Assembly (NCBI GenBank): GCA_903868655.1
Contig: CAIPWG010000066.1
Coordinates: forward strand, 1-11,109
DNA: 11,109 bases
Direction of reading: 5' to 3'
Source: an uncultured Sphingomonadales bacterium
GTDB taxonomy: Bacteria; Pseudomonadota; Alphaproteobacteria; Sphingomonadales; Sphingomonadaceae
Shown here piece after piece: positions 1-6,112 of this stretch. Under the pieces are notes generated by a model. It made no database searches, was not told the DNA's origin, and saw only the letters and a list, made by a program, of their open reading frames with translations. The position numbers and the translations under genes are program-made. Each line of letters begins with the position of its first letter. Within the stretch, counting starts at the first letter, position 1.

Positions 1-132
1 CTTGCCGACTTCGCAGGCGTCCTCAGAACGCACAGCAGCGACCAAAGCCTTGCGGTCGCCCTCGTAAATGCAATCCATGGCCTCGCCAATGTTTTCGTAG
101 CTGGCGGGGTCGCAGGGCTGGCCCTCTTCCAT
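1..132 (-). CDS. Unidentified partial ORF running off the left edge
   Basis: On the minus strand an ATG at 132 opens 44 codons without a stop up to the window edge. The product starts MEEGQPCDPASY and reads as a soluble, acidic polypeptide with three cysteines; about three quarters of its codons end in G or C, as in the real genes here. I do not recognise the family. The plus strand of the same bases is also open and would encode a hydrophobic stretch, so the coding strand is uncertain. The ORF begins exactly where coaE homology ends (135), so its ATG may be an internal methionine exposed by a junction. GGGAA a few bases upstream could act as a ribosome site by chance, since it lies in coaE codons. 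Confidence 0.3.
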   Translation of the reverse strand, partial: MEEGQPCDPASYENIGEAMDCIYEGDRKALVAAVRSEDACEVGK

Positions 133-134
133 GA

Positions 135-254
135 GTTCCCGATGCGGAAAAACGCGCGCGCGCCGATTACGTGATTGATACCGGCTGCGCGCTGGAAGAG
201 ACCGAGCGTGCGATTGCCGCGCTGGTGAGCAAACTTCGCACGGTCGCAGCCTGA
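135..254 (+). pseudogene. coaE: 3' fragment of dephospho-CoA kinase (coaE)
   Basis: CoaE phosphorylates dephospho-CoA at the 3'-hydroxyl, the last step of coenzyme A synthesis. Only the last 39 codons are present. They start VPDAEKRARADYVIDTG, the typical alphaproteobacterial CoaE C-terminal segment, continue with a helix that starts LEETE, and end at TGA 252-254. Upstream in this frame there is a stop at 132-134 and no CoaE-like sequence in any frame, so the roughly 160 N-terminal residues with the P-loop are missing. CoaE followed by DnaQ is a common order in this group, so the fragment is in its native place and the sequence left of it is the intruder. This is either a true truncation, with another coaE needed elsewhere, or a chimeric contig end. 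The identity is firm; the reason for truncation is not. Confidence 0.75.
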
Positions 255-385
255 AAAACTGCATAAGGGTTCCCGTGGAAAATACCTAAATTTCTGATTT
301 CGTTTGAAAAACCACATTTTTATCCGCTGTAGAAATTTATAACGATGGCTTGTCAGCGCGCGCGCACAGGTTCATCGTCCAACGA
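255..385 (+). promoter_or_regulatory. AT-rich leader and probable promoter of dnaQ
   Basis: This gap is markedly richer in A and T than the surrounding genes, especially at 285-343. It contains TTGAAA at 304-309 and AT-rich candidates for a -10 box (TAGAAA at 330-335, TATAAC at 338-343), but none pairs with the -35-like hexamer at the usual 16-18 base spacing. A promoter for dnaQ, and perhaps for hpf behind it, is likely here; the exact elements are not resolved. Confidence 0.4.
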
Positions 386-1087
386 ATGCGCGAAATCGTA
401 TTCGACACCGAGACGACGGGGTTTGATCCCAAGGGTGGCCATCGCATGGTGGAAATCGGCTGTGTCGAGCTTTTCAACCGGATGCCGACCGGCGCGGTAT
501 TTCATGCTTATTTCGATCCTGAACGCGACATGCCCGCCGAGGCCGAGGCGGTTCACGGGCTTTCGGTTGCGTTTTTGACAGGCAAGCCAAAATTCGTCGA
601 ACAGGCGCAAGATCTGATCGCGTTTCTGGGCGAAGCACCGCTGATTGCGCATAACGCCGCGTTCGATTTCGGGTTTCTCAATGCTGAACTTGCCGCCGCA
701 TCGATGACGCCGGTCTCGCTTGATCGCATGATCGACACAATCGCGATCGCGCGGCGCAAACATCCCGGTGCAAAGCTCAGTCTTGACGCGCTGTGTTCGC
801 GCTATGGCATTGATCGCAGCCATCGCACCAAACACGGCGCTTTGCTTGATGCTGAATTGCTGGCGCAACTTTACATCGAATTGATGGGAGGCCGGCAGAT
901 CGGTCTGGAACTGGCGGCCGATGCGGTCGCTGGCGCCGATGCAGGGGCCATGCCCGCGCATTCGGGTCTGACCATTGCCCCCCGCCCTTTCCGCGCCGCT
1001 CGGCTGCATCGGCCAAGCGATGCTGAACTGGCTCGTCATGAAACCTTCATGGCGGGTTTTGGAGACCCTTTGTGGACGCGCGGGTGA
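386..1087 (+). CDS. dnaQ: DNA polymerase III epsilon subunit, 3'-5' proofreading exonuclease
   Basis: DnaQ is the proofreading subunit of the replicative polymerase and removes mispaired 3' nucleotides as part of the Pol III core. The 233-residue product has the DEDDh exonuclease motifs in order: ExoI DTETTG with D7 and E9, ExoII HNAAFDFGFL with D94, and ExoIII with H150 and D155 in HGALLDAELL. After about residue 175 comes an Ala/Gly-rich linker and then a C-terminal segment, which in this family binds the alpha subunit. I chose ATG 386 because the product then begins MREIVFDTETTG, as in relatives. A TTG at 350 would add 12 residues without similarity to the family. No strong Shine-Dalgarno sequence precedes 386. 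hpf follows after 42 bases. Length and motifs are complete, so it should be functional. Confidence 0.95.
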   Translation: MREIVFDTETTGFDPKGGHRMVEIGCVELFNRMPTGAVFHAYFDPERDMPAEAEAVHGLSVAFLTGKPKFVEQAQDLIAFLGEAPLIAHNAAFDFGFLNAELAAASMTPVSLDRMIDTIAIARRKHPGAKLSLDALCSRYGIDRSHRTKHGALLDAELLAQLYIELMGGRQIGLELAADAVAGADAGAMPAHSGLTIAPRPFRAARLHRPSDAELARHETFMAGFGDPLWTRG

Positions 1088-1100
1088 CGCGCGCTTGCGG

Positions 1101-1112
1101 AGGCACGTGCCT
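1101..1112. repeat. 12-bp perfect palindrome in the hpf leader
   Basis: AGGCACGTGCCT is its own reverse complement and ends 4 bases before the AAGGAG ribosome binding site of hpf. As DNA it could be a two-fold symmetric protein site. As RNA it could make a 4-bp stem with an ACGU loop beside the ribosome site. No function is shown by the sequence alone. Confidence 0.35.
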
Positions 1113-1116
1113 GTAT

Positions 1117-1122
1117 AAGGAG
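1117..1122 (+). promoter_or_regulatory. Strong ribosome binding site of hpf
   Basis: AAGGAG lies 7 bases before the ATG at 1130. It is the best Shine-Dalgarno match in the left gene group; dnaQ, ptsN and the DUF1491 gene lack one. It fixes the hpf start and suggests efficient translation, as expected for an abundant stationary-phase protein. Confidence 0.75.
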
Positions 1123-1129
1123 TAATGCC

Positions 1130-1729
1130 ATGGATATTCGTGTTTCGGGACACCAGGTCGACACCGGCGCTGCTTTTGAAGCGCATGCCCAGCAACGGCT
1201 GGCGGTTATCGTCGACAAGTATTTCTCGCGCGCACTGTCCTCGCAAGTCACCTTGGGCAAAGCTCCGCATGGTGGTTTTCGATGCGATATCGTGACCCAT
1301 GTTGCGCAAGGCCTGATCCTGAAAGGCAGCTCGATCGCGCAGGACGCGCACCATGCGCTCGACCAATCGGCGGAAAAGATCGATCGACAGCTCAGTCGGT
1401 ACAAACGTCGGATCAAGGACCGGCACGAAAATTCGCTTCATGCCAAGCGTCAGGACGACGCCAATTTTACCGGCTTTGCCGGCGGCGCTGAAGACGCAAC
1501 CTATACTCTGTTTGCCGAACCCGCACTCGATGAAGAACCTGCCGATGCACCGCTGGTAATTGCCGAGACCCGCGTGGATGTCCCCACCGCAACCGTGTCC
1601 GACGCAGTCATGATGCTCGACTTGCGCAATACCAATGCCCTGCTGTTCAAGAATGCGGGCACGGGCGTGCACAACATGGTTTATCGCCGTGGTGATGGAT
1701 CGATTGGCTGGGTCGAACCCACCGCCTGA
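1130..1729 (+). CDS. hpf: Ribosome hibernation promoting factor, long form (RaiA/HPF family)
   Basis: Long HPF binds the 30S decoding region in slow or starved cells and pairs ribosomes into inactive 100S dimers. The 199-residue product shows the two-domain layout. Residues 1 to about 98 are the S30AE ribosome-binding domain and begin MDIRVSGHQV. They are followed by an acidic linker (about 99-140) and a C-terminal dimerisation domain (about 140-196) with the family pattern LLFKNAGTGVHNMVYRRGDG. Short HPF ends near residue 100, so this is the long type. ATG 1130 is supported by AAGGAG 7 bases upstream. ptsN follows after 160 bases. In many proteobacteria hpf and ptsN sit behind rpoN; here dnaQ takes that position. 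The assignment is firm. Confidence 0.93.
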   Translation: MDIRVSGHQVDTGAAFEAHAQQRLAVIVDKYFSRALSSQVTLGKAPHGGFRCDIVTHVAQGLILKGSSIAQDAHHALDQSAEKIDRQLSRYKRRIKDRHENSLHAKRQDDANFTGFAGGAEDATYTLFAEPALDEEPADAPLVIAETRVDVPTATVSDAVMMLDLRNTNALLFKNAGTGVHNMVYRRGDGSIGWVEPTA

Positions 1730-1889
1730 TCTGCCAAGGTCGCCTTCATCCGGTTAGCGTTTCCGATACGCGTCGGGTGGGGGCACCTCGCCCGGTTACG
1801 TCAATCGACGCTTGCGTGATTTCCAAATCAGGCCCATGGCCCGCCGACGTGACGGGGCCTCTTACCACATACATGGTATCCATTCGGCG
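1730..1889 (+). other. hpf-ptsN spacer with small inverted repeats
   Basis: This 160-base spacer has no convincing ORF. It holds a 5-bp hairpin with a 4-base loop at 1763-1776 (CCGAT/GTCGG, one T-G pair), a GGTG-GGGG-CACC hairpin at 1776-1787, which shares base 1776 and so excludes the first, and a short stem TACCA/TGGTA at 1863-1878 just before ptsN. None is followed by a run of T, so I do not call a terminator. They could form leader structure on a joint transcript or be chance in GC-rich DNA. Confidence 0.3.
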
Positions 1890-2351
1890 ATGAGCGCGCT
1901 TTTTTCGATTGATCAACAAGCTGTGCGGGTGATCCGCGCAGCCTCCAAGGCACAGATCCTGGCCACATTGGCTGAGCGGTTTGCGTCGGTCTACGCGCTT
2001 GATTCTGCCAATGTGCTCGCGGGAATTCTTGATCGCGAAGCACTGGGCAGCACGGGCTTTGGGCGAGGTGTCGCGATACCCCACGCGCGGATCGGCGGTC
2101 TCGTCCGCCCGGTGGCGGCATTTTTGCGCCTGGAACAGCCGGTCGAATTCGACGCTGCGGACGGGATGCCGGTTGATTGCGGTTTCGGGCTACTGTCGCC
2201 GGTTCAGGCTGGGGCTGCGCATTTGCAGGCGTTGGCCGGCATTTCACGGATGATGCGCGACGATCGCATGCATGCCCGTCTGATGGCGGCAGCCGATGCC
2301 GACTCGATCTTTGCCCAACTCGTCAACGTCATAGACCGCGACGTTGCCTGA
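1890..2351 (+). CDS. ptsN: Nitrogen-regulatory PTS protein EIIA-Ntr
   Basis: PtsN is the EIIA-type end point of the nitrogen phosphotransferase relay (PtsP-PtsO-PtsN). It controls partners such as potassium transport and stress regulators and does not take up sugar. The 153-residue product fits the family length and has the EIIA active site GFGRGVAIPHARIGG, with H65 as the phosphorylated histidine. The N-terminal stretch from MSALFSIDQQ, with AASKAQIL at 18-25, matches the first helix of the fold. I chose ATG 1890 on family length; the frame is open upstream to 1812 but adds Arg-rich residues without similarity. The start has no clear Shine-Dalgarno sequence. The DUF1491 gene starts 8 bases after the stop, so the two are probably cotranscribed. 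No ptsO or ptsP is in the window. Confidence 0.92.
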   Translation: MSALFSIDQQAVRVIRAASKAQILATLAERFASVYALDSANVLAGILDREALGSTGFGRGVAIPHARIGGLVRPVAAFLRLEQPVEFDAADGMPVDCGFGLLSPVQAGAAHLQALAGISRMMRDDRMHARLMAAADADSIFAQLVNVIDRDVA

Positions 2352-2359
2352 CGCTGGTC

Positions 2360-2695
2360 ATGGACGCACCGCGCCTGCCCGCCGCATTGGAAGTCTCCAG
2401 CCTGCTTCGCAAGACCCAGGCCGCGAGTGGCTTCGCTGTCCTGTTGCACAAAGGCGAGCCCGACAGCGGGACCATTCTGGTGGTGGCAATCGATCGCGCC
2501 GGGCTCGGTACGCTCTATGAACGCTTGCCCGATCCAGCCGGGCCACGCCGCTGGGTAGCGGTGCGCGTGCAGGAACCCGCCGACCGCAGTGTATTCGATG
2601 ACTATCTCGAACGGCGCAAGCAGCAGGACCGGGACGTGTGGATAGTTGAACTGACCATCGCGGATGTCGAACGGTCCATCCTGAACCTCAGCTGA
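2360..2695 (+). CDS. DUF1491 family protein
   Basis: This 111-residue cytoplasmic protein has no signal peptide and no membrane segment. It fits the alphaproteobacterial DUF1491 family: an N-terminal part with LEVSSLLRKTQAASGFAVLL, a central region with TLYERLPDPAGPRRW, and a C-terminal part with DRDVWIVELTI. The biochemical role of the family is unknown to me. It starts 8 bases after the ptsN stop at ATG 2360, with no visible ribosome site of its own, so its translation is probably coupled to ptsN. The same frame extends upstream to 2177 inside ptsN, but that part is a shadow of ptsN. The family assignment is from pattern memory and is fairly secure. Confidence 0.8.
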   Translation: MDAPRLPAALEVSSLLRKTQAASGFAVLLHKGEPDSGTILVVAIDRAGLGTLYERLPDPAGPRRWVAVRVQEPADRSVFDDYLERRKQQDRDVWIVELTIADVERSILNLS

Positions 2696-2920
2696 TTCGG
2701 CTCAATACTTATTGACTAGCCTCGATCTTGCCGCAATGGACGCTGCTCCACTGTTGCGCAGGCGGTGATGAGCGGCAAAAATGCCTTTCACACTTGCACG
2801 CAGACGGGGGGCAGACGGCCTGGCCCTTGGCAAGAAACCGCAACCTGGCGTTGATCGCTCTTGTTGCTGAATCTTCGACCAATCCTTGTCCCAATGTCCA
2901 CCGCCGGTTTTGGATAGAGA
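2696..2920 (+). promoter_or_regulatory. Spacer before the cell wall hydrolase, probable promoter region
   Basis: This 225-base gap has no credible gene. It contains a TTGACT hexamer at 2712-2717 with no fitting -10 box at normal spacing, and two direct copies of GCAGACGG at 2800-2807 and 2811-2818, 11 bases apart, which would place them on the same face of the helix. The hydrolase probably has its own promoter here, but I cannot define it. Confidence 0.3.
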
Positions 2921-3568
2921 GTGAGTATACCTGTTCGCTTGGCCAGTGCATTTTGCCTGGTTCTGATTTCGACTTTCGCGGTGCTCGGCACGTCCGGTGC
3001 AAAAGCCCGCTCGCAAGACCCGCAGCAACGGGTCAGCGAATTGCAAGCCCCGATCATTCCGGGCGCAAATCCCACAGATCTGACTGTTGAGCCGATCCAT
3101 GAGGCGGTGATCAATCCCGCTGTGGCGACCGAGGCAGATCTCACCCATATTGCAGCCGGATCGTTGCCCGAACTGGTTGGCATGATCCCGCTTCCTTCAA
3201 CGCTGTCGCCCGATATCGAATGTCTGGCTGGCGCTGTCTATTTTGAAGCCAAGAGCGAAAGTCTGGATGGACAGCTCGCGGTTGGGCGCGTCGTTGTGGC
3301 GCGCACTGCTTCTGGCCATTTCCCCAGTTCGTACTGTGGTGTGGTATACCAGCCATCGCAGTTTTCGTTCGTGCATCGCGGCGCAATGCCCACGATCAAC
3401 CGGTCCAGCCCGTTGTGGCAAAATGCAGTCAAGATTGCCTTGATCGCGCACCATGGTGTCTGGAAAAGCCCGGCCGAAGGCGCATTGTTTTTCCATGCCG
3501 CGCGCATTCGAGCGTCTGCCGGCAAGACCCGGATCGCCAGGATCGATCACCACGTGTTTTACCGCTAA
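2921..3568 (+). CDS. Exported cell wall hydrolase, SleB-like
   Basis: The product belongs to the SleB/Hydrolase_2 family, which cleaves peptidoglycan glycan strands; in non-sporulating alphaproteobacteria it serves wall turnover in the periplasm. Of 215 residues, 1 to about 29 form a signal peptide with a hydrophobic core (FCLVLISTFAVLG) and a likely cut after AKA at 27-29. A variable linker runs to about residue 98. The catalytic domain begins at C101 with CLAGAVYFEAKSES, where E109 matches the conserved glutamate, and goes on with the family block YCGVVYQPSQFSF (138-150) and FFHA near 190. GTG 2921 is the start because it puts the signal peptide at the N-terminus; GGATAGAGA directly upstream is a weak ribosome site. 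The natural substrate bond cannot be read from the sequence. No sporulation genes are nearby. Confidence 0.88.
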   Translation: MSIPVRLASAFCLVLISTFAVLGTSGAKARSQDPQQRVSELQAPIIPGANPTDLTVEPIHEAVINPAVATEADLTHIAAGSLPELVGMIPLPSTLSPDIECLAGAVYFEAKSESLDGQLAVGRVVVARTASGHFPSSYCGVVYQPSQFSFVHRGAMPTINRSSPLWQNAVKIALIAHHGVWKSPAEGALFFHAARIRASAGKTRIARIDHHVFYR

Positions 3569-3605
3569 GGCGGTATTCCGGCCAAGCCATTATCACCGCA
3601 CGATG

Positions 3606-3636
3606 AGGCCGTTGCATTACCACAATGCAGCGGCCT
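3606..3636. terminator. Hairpin between convergent genes, probable bidirectional terminator
   Basis: AGGCCGTTGCATT pairs with AATGCAGCGGCCT around the 5-base loop ACCAC, giving a 13-bp stem with one T-G mismatch that is a G-U pair in RNA. It lies between the stops of the rightward hydrolase (3568) and the leftward thioesterase (3646), where a shared terminator is expected. The T run after it is weak on the plus strand (TTCTGT) and absent on the minus strand, so strength is uncertain. Confidence 0.6.
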
Positions 3637-3645
3637 TCTGTCGGA

Positions 3646-4482
3646 TCAGCGTTTGCCGTTGGCGATAGCCGAAACGACGATAACACCAAGCGGACCTTCG
3701 AGATCGTGGATTGCCGCCTGTCCGACTGCAATGCCGTCAACCGAATTGTGACCGGTCAATTCGTAGCCCAGCCAATCCCCATGGGGCAGGCGATGGCAAT
3801 GCACGGTGAAATCGGTGTTGACGAAATCAATCCCGTATTCGCTGCTATGGCTCAGCGGACTGGCAAAATCGGCGGTGGTTACGAGCATAAGAAACGGGCT
3901 GAGTTTGTGCCCGGCAACGATTTCCATGTCGACCCGCAACCAGGCCTGTCGAGCGCTGGCGAGGGACAGTTTGCCCAATACCGGTGGATTTCCAGAACTA
4001 ACCGTGTCGATCGGCGGTGACTGGCGGGCAAACCGGGTGGCATCAGCGGGAATGGGCCGCATGTCCCAGCGCCAATGCGCTTGCGGCGGCAGAGTATCGG
4101 GATGTGGGGCTGGCCAGGGCGGGCTTTGCCACACCGGATTGGCGGGCTGGGTGCCGCTTCGCACAATCTGGCAAAGGGCGCGCGTTTGCACGCGTCCATC
4201 GGCCATCAGGCGGGCTTCGACCAGGCGCAGACGCCCGCTATCATGCAGGACTTCGGTACTGACAGTCAGCGGGGTCGAAGGCGGCATCCGCAGCATGTCG
4301 ATGGAAAAGCGCACCGGCACCCAACCCTCTGTGCAAAAATCGCGTTCAATGACAAACCCCAGCAACGACGCTGCTGCCGAACCGCTCAGCGTTCCCGGCA
4401 CCCAATAGCCACGTGCTGATGCGGTTGGCACGAACGTATCGCCAACCGCATCAAAAAAGTGGTCTGCGCGCTGTTCGGTCAC
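3646..4482 (-). CDS. Acyl-CoA thioesterase-like double-hotdog protein
   Basis: The 278-residue product fits the acyl-CoA thioesterase family with tandem hotdog domains (TesB-like), which hydrolyse acyl-CoA thioesters in the cytoplasm. The N-terminal half has GYWVPGTLSGSAAASLLG and a strand region with VPVRFSIDMLRMPP. The C-terminal half has the recognisable segments TADFASPLSHSSEYGIDFVN and HCHRLPHGDWLGYEL, followed by GIAVGQAAIHDLEGPLG. No signal peptide or membrane segment is visible. The start is GTG 4482, 16 bases behind the purH stop; the ribosome site is weak (AGAAAG), so coupling to purH is likely. It appears to be the last gene of the rpe-heparinase-purH block. The substrate is unknown, and nothing nearby points to a fatty acid pathway. 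Some members of this family have no proven activity. Confidence 0.8.
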   Translation of the reverse strand: MTEQRADHFFDAVGDTFVPTASARGYWVPGTLSGSAAASLLGFVIERDFCTEGWVPVRFSIDMLRMPPSTPLTVSTEVLHDSGRLRLVEARLMADGRVQTRALCQIVRSGTQPANPVWQSPPWPAPHPDTLPPQAHWRWDMRPIPADATRFARQSPPIDTVSSGNPPVLGKLSLASARQAWLRVDMEIVAGHKLSPFLMLVTTADFASPLSHSSEYGIDFVNTDFTVHCHRLPHGDWLGYELTGHNSVDGIAVGQAAIHDLEGPLGVIVVSAIANGKR

Positions 4483-4498
4483 GCCAGGTGTTGCTTTC

Positions 4499-6088
4499 TC
4501 AATGACGGAAATGCCGCATTCCGGTGAATACCATCGCCAGTCCCGCGTCGTCAGCGGCTTTGATCACGTCTTCGTCGCGGATCGATCCACCGGGTTGAAT
4601 GACGCAAGTCGCGCCTGCCTCGACCGCGGCGAGCAGACCATCGGCAAAAGGAAAAAACGCATCTGACGCAACCGCGGAACCAACCGTGCGGGAGGTGTCC
4701 CAACCGTGCGTTTCTGCCGCTTCTTGCGCCTTTGCAGCAGCAATGCGCGAGGAATCGCGCCGGTTCATCTGGCCCGCGCCGATCCCTGCAGTCACACCAT
4801 CGCGAGCATAGACGATCGCATTGGATTTGACATGTTTGGCGACTGTCCACGCAAACAGTGCATCGGCCAATTCGCTGCGCGTGGGCGCGCGCTTTGTCAC
4901 GACTTTCAGGTCGGCTGGATCGAGCTGGCCGTTGTCACGGTCCTGCACCAGCAAACCGCCGGCAATTGGTACGGAAACAAGGCCTGTACGCGATGGCCGG
5001 GGCAGGCCGGGCATGATCAGCAGGCGCAAGTTCTTTTTGCGCGCAAACACAGCGCGTGCCGCGTCGTCTGCGCCGGGTGCCACGACCACTTCGGTAAAGA
5101 TCGCGCCGATTGCTTCGGCAGTGGGGCCATCCAAAGGCACATTGGTGGCCACGATTCCGCCAAAAGCAGAGACCGAGTCGCATGCCAAAGCGGCCTGCCA
5201 TGCTTCGAGCAGCGTAGGCGCGGTGGCGACCCCGCAGGGGTTCGCATGTTTGACAATCACAACGGTCGGCGCGGCATCGGTAAATTCGGCCACGAGTTCG
5301 ATCGCGGCATTGGCGTCGTTGTAATTGTTATACGACAGCTCCTTGCCCTGCACTTGTTCCGCTTGTGGCAGGCCGATTACGTCGCTGCTGCGCGGGATAT
5401 AGAGCGCGGCGGCCTGATGCGGGTTTTCGCCATAGCGCAACGGCGTAACCAACGTGTGCGATTGCGCGAGTGTTTCGGGAAAGTGCTGGCCCTGGTCGAC
5501 CCGGGCGAACCAGCTGGCGATCGCGGCGTCATAGGCTGCGGTTGCGGCGTAAGCCTTTGCTGCAAGCCGTCGACGGAACGCCAGAGAGGTCGCTCCGCCA
5601 GTCTCTGCCAGCTCGCCGATCAGCGCTGTATAGTCGGCTGGATCGGTGACAATGGTCACGAAAGCGTGGTTCTTGGCCGCAGATCGCACCATGGATGGGC
5701 CACCGATATCGATGTTTTCAATGGTTTCGTCGCGATCGGCCCCGCGCGCAACGGTTGCTTCAAACGGATAGAGGTTCACCACCACAAGGTCGATCGCGCC
5801 AATCGCATGGGCCTGCATGGCTGCAACATGGTCGGCATTGTCGCGTACTGCCAACAAGCCGCCATGGACCATCGGGTGCAGGGTCTTTACCCGGCCATCC
5901 ATCATTTCAGGAAAACCGGTCAGTTCGGCAATGTCGCGAACGTTCAACCCGGCATCGCGCAAGGTTTTCGCGGTTCCGCCTGTCGAAACCAGTTCGATGC
6001 CGTGTGCGCACAGTGCCTGGCCCAATTCGACCAAGCCGCTTTTGTCGGAGACTGACAGCAGTGCCCGCCCGATTTTCACTTCACTCAC
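4499..6088 (-). CDS. purH: Bifunctional AICAR transformylase / IMP cyclohydrolase
   Basis: PurH carries out the last two steps of de novo purine synthesis: formylation of AICAR with 10-formyl-tetrahydrofolate, then ring closure of FAICAR to IMP. The 529-residue length is normal. The N-terminal MGS-like cyclohydrolase domain (about 1-195) contains [23 protein letters not shown] and [19 protein letters not shown]. The transformylase domain contains RYGENPHQ (218-225), NNYNDANAA, and the catalytic Lys-His pair K280-H281 in [10 protein letters not shown]. Near the C-terminus are [10 protein letters not shown] and a final GMRHFRH. The start is GTG 6088, backed by AAGGA 7 bases upstream. It lies 24 bases after the heparinase stop and 16 before the thioesterase gene, so it is probably transcribed with rpe. 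No purine riboswitch is visible. All key residues are present. Confidence 0.97.
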   Translation of the reverse strand: MSEVKIGRALLSVSDKSGLVELGQALCAHGIELVSTGGTAKTLRDAGLNVRDIAELTGFPEMMDGRVKTLHPMVHGGLLAVRDNADHVAAMQAHAIGAIDLVVVNLYPFEATVARGADRDETIENIDIGGPSMVRSAAKNHAFVTIVTDPADYTALIGELAETGGATSLAFRRRLAAKAYAATAAYDAAIASWFARVDQGQHFPETLAQSHTLVTPLRYGENPHQAAALYIPRSSDVIGLPQAEQVQGKELSYNNYNDANAAIELVAEFTDAAPTVVIVKHANPCGVATAPTLLEAWQAALACDSVSAFGGIVATNVPLDGPTAEAIGAIFTEVVVAPGADDAARAVFARKKNLRLLIMPGLPRPSRTGLVSVPIAGGLLVQDRDNGQLDPADLKVVTKRAPTRSELADALFAWTVAKHVKSNAIVYARDGVTAGIGAGQMNRRDSSRIAAAKAQEAAETHGWDTSRTVGSAVASDAFFPFADGLLAAVEAGATCVIQPGGSIRDEDVIKAADDAGLAMVFTGMRHFRH

Positions 6089-6095
6089 TCACGTG

Positions 6096-6100
6096 TCCTT
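6096..6100 (-). promoter_or_regulatory. Ribosome binding site of purH
   Basis: On the minus strand AAGGA lies 7 bases before the GTG at 6088. It decides between this GTG and two nearby alternatives: the GTG at 6079 in the same frame, and the GTG at 6092, whose frame stops after three codons. Confidence 0.65.
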
Positions 6101-6112
6101 GGATTACCGGTG

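Noticed and set aside
350..385. Alternative TTG start for dnaQ at 350
   Set aside because: It adds 12 residues without similarity and no better ribosome site; family members begin just before the DTETTG motif.
353..1672. A 439-codon open frame on the minus strand across dnaQ and hpf
   Set aside because: It lies opposite two unmistakable genes, has no recognisable domain and is His-, Arg- and Cys-rich; it is a by-product of GC-rich codon bias.
1774..1794. GC-rich inverted repeats after hpf as an intrinsic terminator
   Set aside because: The stems are short, the alternatives exclude each other, and no T run follows.
1890..2351. A complete PTS sugar or nitrogen relay
   Set aside because: Only ptsN is present; no ptsP, ptsO or HPr kinase gene is in the window, so no full system can be claimed here.
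2712..2740. TTGACT as a -35 box for the cell wall hydrolase
   Set aside because: No acceptable -10 hexamer occurs 16-18 bases downstream, and the gene start is about 200 bases away.
2800..2818. Direct repeat GCAGACGG twice, 11 bases apart
   Set aside because: Two 8-base copies in GC-rich DNA may be chance; it is noted in the spacer entry but not claimed as an operator.
2728..3090. A 120-codon plus-strand frame before and inside the hydrolase gene
   Set aside because: It overlaps the signal peptide and linker of the real gene in another frame and shows no domain.
4706..6055. A 449-codon open frame on the plus strand opposite purH
   Set aside because: purH is complete with all its motifs on the other strand, and the antisense translation shows no family features.
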